DNA of 64,000 bases from Oreocharis arfaki (lineage: Eukaryota > Chordata > Aves > Passeriformes > Paramythiidae). The stretch's first letter is position 1, and each line of letters begins with the position of its first letter. The stretch covers positions 186,001 to 250,000 of the forward strand of contig VZRR01010740.1 of assembly GCA_013398015.1 (NCBI GenBank), written 5' to 3'. The position numbers and the translations under genes were made by a program. Below are positions 58,341 to 64,000 of this stretch, in pieces. The notes beneath the pieces are model-generated. The model was not told the DNA's origin, ran no database searches, and saw only the letters and a list, made by a program, of their open reading frames with translations.

Positions 58341-59962
58341 AAAAAAGATAGCGAGCCTTTACTTGTCTTCTTGTACTATACAAGTGTTAATCTTATATTC
58401 CATGGGCACTAGAATACTCCAAAAGGCATCTTCTGCTTTTGTGTGACACCTCTAGGAAATGATTTGCAATTATACATACCAGCACTGGAATGTGATGCTG
58501 CAGCAATCAGCAGCGGCTATAAAAACACTAATTATTTCTGATAAATTCATTCTGTGGGTGCATTCTGAACACACACAAAAAGTTTCGCGAGCTGCAAATT
58601 TGATTTTGGAATTAGTGCACTGCATTTTAAAGTTTTCTGTTGGGGAAGAGGTTGGGGGCAGGGGAGGGAAAACTGCCTCGTTCATCAGCTATGGAATCTC
58701 ACAAAAATATTCTTGAGCAATATTTAAATTGTTTCATTGCTCCTAAAATGTTTCACTACTCGTACATATTCTGTCATCATTCATGTATTTATCTATACAT
58801 ATATGCACATACATGGGACACACATTGGACTATGCAAGGAATATACAAGCTATGTGCAATCCCATGAATACAAACCCATATTTGGTCCCCACATGGGTAT
58901 CATTAACTTGGGCTGACCCTGGGTTAACATTATTTTCTAACTTGTGCTCATCCTGGAGCCTGGAGAACAAAGGTTGTGATCCCAATCTTCCCACTGCTCC
59001 CAAATTTACTTTGGATCACACCTTAAAAGACTCATGAGCTTAACCAAAATTTAAAGATTTCTACCTGTAACCAGCATTGCCCAAGGGCTTTGCTCAGCCT
59101 TTGGGACTTTAGCTTGAGCCTTGCCATAGCTGAAACTTTTCTATGAAGTTGTTGGTCTTGGAGTTGTGGGAGTACAGCTTAATCTTGCTCATTTAGGATT
59201 TCATGACTGCAGTGTTGCCTGATTTTTAGTAGGTCAGGGAAAACTGTGTAGAGCTATATTCATTTTAAAATATTAGGTTTAACTAGTTTCCAATGTTTAG
59301 GACATATGGCAAGGTGTAAGTTTTGCACATTCGAGTCAGTGCTAAGCACTCATCAAAGACTGCAAAGAACCAAAATATATTGTGGTGCTTAGACACCAAT
59401 TCTCAGCAAAATGAGAAGTCCTTGCTGTAGTGCTGGCATGAAATGCCTGTAAAATCATCATGCATGTGTCATTCACCTTCTAGAGCAAGGCATGGTGCTG
59501 ACACTGCATTGTCACCACAGCTCCAGTCCTCTGTGGATTAGAGCAGTAGGGATTTCACCTGGAGCACATAAACCCCTTCCCACCAGCACAGACAGTCCCT
59601 GTGACAAGTATATCCATGGCCCATGCTCTGCCCTTCTCTGCCTTTCAGGATTTTTCAAGTATTGTTTCCTAGTTCAAATTTTCTCATTTCCCTGTTGGTC
59701 TTCAATTTTATCAGCTGTCTGGCAAGAGCACACACCTGGCAATTTCTCAGCTGTTTTCTTCTTCACTGTCCAATACAGAGAACAATTCCTTCAGAACGAG
59801 GAAAGGATATTGGCATTTGGTTAATATCACAGGAAGGTGAAAGGTGGAGTGAAATGCAACCCTGAAGTGATAAAACCTATTAGTCAAATAACATTGTTTA
59901 CTTCTTTTTATTCTTTATTAAAAGAAGTTGTGAATATTTCCTTTAAAGTTAAATCAAAATCT
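58341..59962. other. Noncoding DNA; possible G-quadruplex
   Basis: Holds the G-rich tract at 58642-58668 and an ATAC/ATAT-rich patch at about 58785-58815. The 110-codon plus frame (59492-59824) matches nothing known. Confidence 0.55.
58642..58668 (+). other. Possible G-quadruplex-forming tract
   Basis: Four G runs (58642-58645, 58654-58658, 58661-58664, 58666-58668) are separated by loops of 8, 2 and 1 bases. The 8-base first loop is just over the usual 7-base limit, so this is a relaxed-pattern candidate. It lies in AT-leaning DNA, which makes it stand out. Confidence 0.45.
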
Positions 59963-60000
59963 TTGAGTACTCAAGGATGGCAATACTGACTGATAGTCAG
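59963..60000. repeat. Two close palindromes
   Basis: A perfect 12-bp palindrome TTGAGTACTCAA (59963-59974) is followed 11 bp later by CTGACT-GAT-AGTCAG (59986-60000). Both are short and may be chance. They sit in AT-rich DNA with no other feature. Confidence 0.6.
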
Positions 60001-61300
60001 ATGCCTCCTTCCTCATACTCAAACTTCCTGCATCTCCATTGAAATGGATCAAGCCCTTTAAATCTGTTGCTCATCTCATCGACAAGACATCGAATTATAA
60101 GAGCTGATTGAATTTTTTTTTTAAATTCAGAACAGCAGTGAAAAGATTTATTTCACCTCTTTATCCTCCAATATTTCTGTATAGGTGTTTATTATAATAC
60201 TTTATGTGGATGCTAACTTTAGATTTGCAGATATGCATTTATGAATAAAATATTGTAGATGAGATCATAGATTAAGGCTAACAAATGCAGTAGCGATTTT
60301 TTCATTTGCAGTAACACAATGACCTCCTTTGCATTGCAAATTTCACTACATTTGGGCCGGGGTGAGGATATGAAATATGTAATATCAAATAAGGATCTAT
60401 AATAAATCCAAAGTAGTTATCTGAGGAACAAGATGTCTGAAATTCCCCTTGACTTGGATTTAGCAGTTTTTGATGCTTCAATTCACTCCATCCTGGCTTG
60501 GTTCTCAGCAAACCCCAGAATTTGCTCTCTGCTGTCCTCAAATCACCTCTGCATGAAGGGTTCGATGGAAGCACTTCCTGACACAGTTTTACACCCCTCA
60601 TGTCATGTCAGGGGGAGCATCGTTCTCTCCAGAGCCCTTTCATGCTGGTGGGCACTGGGGACAATCAGAGGTTCCCAGCAGCACAGGGTGGTTTGCAGCG
60701 AGATGTAAAATGCTGCATTTAACAACGTGTCCATTCATGGACCCCAGAGGAAAGCTAAAATAAACACCTGCATTTGGATGTTTCTGAGCGGTGTTTCCTG
60801 CTGTACTGACAAACCATACCTAGCTATTTTCCGTGAAGGGTTTTACCTCTTGAGAGGAAATCTGTCAGAGAGACATCAGTCCAATATTCTCCATCCCCAA
60901 ACAGTAGCAGGGTTATACAAACCGAATGCTCTTTGCAGGCTGGGGAGTGTCTTTGCACATTCCTGTCCCCAAATGTCACCACTTCATAAAAGAAACTGAG
61001 CCTCTAATGCCCTCTGAAAGCCCTATCACAAGAGGATAACAGAAGGGATTTAGAGAAGTGCAAACACTCTGAAAGATGCAAGGAAAAGTAAAATTATTGC
61101 TTTGCATCTCGGATGAGAAATGTTTGCTGTCAGCCAAAATGCATTCTAACTTCTGTCCACAAATATCCACCCAATTAATTTCTATAGAATAACTGAAACC
61201 AGGAGAGAAAGGGTCCACTTAGTGCTACAGTCTAATTTCATGTGCTCTGTTCACTGTCTTTTAAAACCTAGCACTTCTTTTTGATGAATAGTCCTTGGCT
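60001..61300. other. Noncoding DNA, AT-rich first half
   Basis: No gene is recognised. The frames at 60302-60708 and 60727-61218 match nothing known. The first 400 bp are strongly AT-rich. Confidence 0.55.
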
Positions 61301-61613
61301 GCCCTTCATCCTGGCAAAGGACTTTGCATTTCAACCTTTATTTCGCATAGTGGTTTTTCACTCCAGATGTTCCCCCTTTGGACATTCCTGATCCACATTT
61401 AGCACCTCAGTTTTGGGTGCTGCCCACAGATAACCGGTGCTGAGGCCATTATCTTGCCAAACATCCGTGCAGCCAACATGTAGTCAATTATTTTAATATT
61501 GTCTTTTAAATGAATCGCTCTAATCATCCTGGCTGCCTACCTCTGAGGCCAAATTAACTTGTCAGCGCCTTTTGTGTTTTAAGGGTCAATTTTAGAAAGG
61601 TCTCAGCAATGGC
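61301..61613. promoter_or_regulatory. Candidate conserved noncoding block
   Basis: Includes GTAGTCAATTATTTTAATAT, AATGAATCGC, TCTAATCATCC and GGCCAAATTAAC. The sequence has the balanced, unrepetitive texture of conserved noncoding elements. No coding frame is evident. It directly abuts the inverted-repeat relic on its right. Confidence 0.3.
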
Positions 61614-61678
61614 CCAAATCTGCTCCCATTGAAATCAATGGCAAAACTCCCAGGATCCTCACTGGAAGCAGGTTTTGG
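61614..61678. repeat. Inverted-repeat relic resembling an old sauropsid repeat
   Basis: The left arm 61614-61632 (CCAAATCTGCTCCCATTGA) pairs imperfectly with the right arm 61659-61678 (TCACTGGAAGCAGGTTTTGG). The loop between them contains AATCAATGGCAAAACTCCCA. The pattern recalls a palindromic repeat I remember as common in turtle and crocodilian DNA (CTCCCATTGAAGTCAATGGC, then AAAACTCCCATTGACTTC). I cannot name the family with certainty. A folded transcript would form a hairpin of about 65 nt. Confidence 0.55.
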
Positions 61679-64000
61679 CAAGTACAGAGCATTTGTGAAA
61701 ATTCCAGCCTTCAGGACAAAATGTCCTCAATATTTCAGAGGTGCCCTGCTCTGTGGCATTAAAGAGACATCTCCCCATGACACACACACAGAGCACAAAC
61801 CCAGGGTGCCTTCCCTGTGCTCCTGTTCTGCGTGCCCACATTATTCTCATTTTGCTTTCCGCAGTTGCCTGAAGTCATCGGTGCTTCCTAAATCCCTTTT
61901 CCTTCCCCAACTAATTTCCTACCTCCTAGATTACTTATTTTCCAGTTGTTTTGACTGTGCATTACAACAACCTGAATTTTACCACAATGTTAAACTGGGA
62001 AGTTTCTTCTTCCTCCCCTTTTTATTTTTCTTCACTTATGCCTTTTTTCAAAATGATACAACCCTTCACAACTTGGAAAATGTCCCATTTACCTGGTGTT
62101 TACTCCATCTTTCATTTCATTAAATAAAACAAGGTGTAAGACCAATCCCCAAAGTACCCTTAATTATAATTTCTCTCCAGATTGATACAGCACAGTTTGT
62201 CCTTCAGCCAGTACAGATTCCGTGCAATCACGTGCACCACCAGCTTCCTCCACACTTCTTTTCCAAGCAGGGTTGTGGAGCTGGCCTGTTATAAAATGTA
62301 GATGGATTATAAGCACTGCCTTTCCTCTCATGCCCAGTTTAATAAATTAATTTCAATAAAGAGACAATCAAGCCAACAGAGGTTTGGCAAATCTATTCCC
62401 TGATGCATCCAAATTCCAACCTTGGGTGCCCAAGGCTGGAAGAACAGAACTACACACAGAAAGGAAAGTGCTCACTCCAGCCATCACCTGTTATGTGTTT
62501 CACAGCAGCTTCAGGATCCCCACACTGGAGTGTTGTGCTGTGTGCCAGGACCAAGAAGAGAGATCTTGCCCAGTGGTAATTTTGCTAAATTACTTAAAAG
62601 TCTAACTTAAATACAGGGATACACAAAATAAAGGCAAGATCAGGGTTTGTTTGTAAAGGAGAAAGAACTTGGAATACTTGTCACACAATATTGCTTAATA
62701 TAGAAACTCTGATAGGAAGCAGTTCTGGTTAACAGAGACAGCAAACTCAGATTCTGGATGCGTGCAAAGTCACAGCAGAAAAGTTGTTCGTGAGGAAATC
62801 CTCAGCTGTGCATGTTCCAAGTTTTGATTTTTTTTTTTTCTAAATTAACTTCTGACTTTCTCAGTTGACTCTGGGAACAGATGAAGTTAAACGAAATGGT
62901 GCCCAGAGCAGGACTGGCATGGTTGGCTTTGCTACAGAGGGCAACGGCAGTGGCCGACTATTCCTGACCTTGGCAATGCAGCAAGGAGCTGCACCTCCTG
63001 CTTCTCCATCGGCTCTTTGCTGTGGTTAAAGCTCGGGAAGGCCTGGATATGGATCTGGTTCTCACCCAGTTAGCACCTTCAGGGTGGCTTCTTGGTATTC
63101 CCGATAAGAAACCACTATCCAAAACCCGTGGGCAACTGCACTCAGCTCCTGGCAGAATCCGAGCCGGGCAATCCCCCTCCTTCCCTCCAGGGCACGGTGT
63201 CCCCTGGTTTCCAGTTTCTCCACAGTGAGTCCATACATATCTCTCCCTCACGCTGCTGTAAATACTGGGGAAACTATGGGGCTGTGCTGCAAAATGCAGC
63301 TGACAACATCTAAATCAATGTCAAGCCAGCCAGGGGCAGTTTGCCTTCACCAAAAACCTGGAACAGCCAGGAAGCAGAGAGTAGAAATACCACACTGATT
63401 TAAAATAAATAGAAAAAAAAATTCCCATAATTGTTAATTTTCATGATGTTTAATCCAGATATGGCAATCATCCATTCAATAGACTTTTCTTTACTAAAAA
63501 GGCCACTCCCTACCACCACACAGAGAGAAAAGGCAGGCGATTTATTCTTAAACATATTTCTCCTGAACTGACCATGACCTCACTGGGTGTATATTTCTCT
63601 GCACTTGACATTATCACAGAGTGAAAGAGTAGTTTTACCTTGCCCATAAGACTTAAAAAGAGTCAGTCATTGATCTTGGTTTTCATTTCTGCCACAAAGG
63701 AACGCAGAGGCATTTTTTCTTCCACAAATGTGGATTTGGGTAAAAGCCAGCTTTACTTGCCTGGTAATATACACCACCAGTTTGTGTGTGACTGGCAGCT
63801 GATGCTCCTGCCTCTGAAAGAGGAGAGCAGTGGCATTTGTCATGGCATGCCTCTGACATTTTCCACAGCAAGGGGCAGATAATATCAAACTCCTGCTCAT
63901 CCATTCAACTTCCTGGGGAGAAACAGACTTTAAAAGCTAAACCCAAGGAAAAACAGGCTGTTAGACACTTGTCCTAAATGCTGCAAGAAAAAGAAAGTGT
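61679..64000. other. Noncoding DNA, no gene seen
   Basis: The 164-codon plus frame 61629-62123 begins inside the inverted-repeat relic and shows no known domain; its Phe-rich end comes from a T-rich stretch near 62010-62050. A 12-base T run lies at 62828-62839. The frames at 62958-63313 and 63640-63904 on both strands are unremarkable. Confidence 0.58.

Noticed and set aside
1..64000. tRNA, rRNA, CRISPR array or prokaryotic operon
   Set aside because: No B-box-like GGTTCGAANCC with a tRNA fold, no rRNA words, and no regularly spaced direct repeats with unique spacers. CR1 elements show this is animal DNA.
1..64000. Endogenous retrovirus or other viral insertion
   Set aside because: No paired LTR-like repeats, no primer-binding site beside a TG...CA boundary, and no retroviral-type reading frames were recognised. 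A search with an avian LTR library could still find degraded solo LTRs.

Overview
The window looks like gene-free DNA from a bird nuclear genome. The clearest evidence is three 5'-truncated CR1 retrotransposon copies (4079-4508 minus, 25820-26265 minus, 52147-52381 plus). Two end in the ATTCTATGA-type 3' terminus typical of avian CR1, and two still encode a decayed C-terminus of the CR1 ORF2 reverse transcriptase. Relics resembling MIR/CORE-SINE elements (1645-1735, 26791-26850, 44466-44552) and an inverted-repeat relic resembling an old sauropsid repeat (61614-61678) also fit an amniote. The species cannot be named from the sequence.

I recognise no protein-coding exon, tRNA, rRNA, CRISPR array, prokaryotic operon, endogenous retrovirus or viral sequence. 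The longest ATG-started open frame is 215 codons (48964-49611 minus). It and the other long frames match no family I know and look like chance frames. Short exons lacking an ATG could still be hidden, because they cannot be recognised by eye.

Layout: 1-3412 is ordinary noncoding DNA with a 31-bp minisatellite beside a MIR-like relic. At 3413-3665 lies a compact CpG-island-like block, the only one I see. At 4079-4508 is a CR1 copy. From about 8 kb onward, moderately GC-rich featureless stretches alternate with AT-rich blocks that look like conserved noncoding elements, dense in TAATTA/ATTA homeodomain cores, POU octamers and SOX/TALE-like words. These blocks are near 8.6-9.0, 13.9-14.6, 17.2-17.5, 18.3-18.9, 22.7-23.4, 24.0-24.3, 28.2-28.7, 34.1-34.6, 36.9-37.8, 40.2-40.9, 42.3-43.3, 58.0-58.3 and 61.3-61.6 kb. 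A (AAATA)10 microsatellite lies at 17126-17175.

Interpretation (inference): low repeat content, no coding sequence and many AT-rich homeodomain-motif blocks suggest a regulatory gene desert or a very long intron of a developmental gene. The CpG island could be a distal or alternative promoter or an enhancer. I found no convincing new multi-gene biological system. The observations most worth checking are the CpG island, the candidate regulatory blocks with their excess of POU octamers, the paired palindromes at 22004-22038, and the old inverted-repeat relic.
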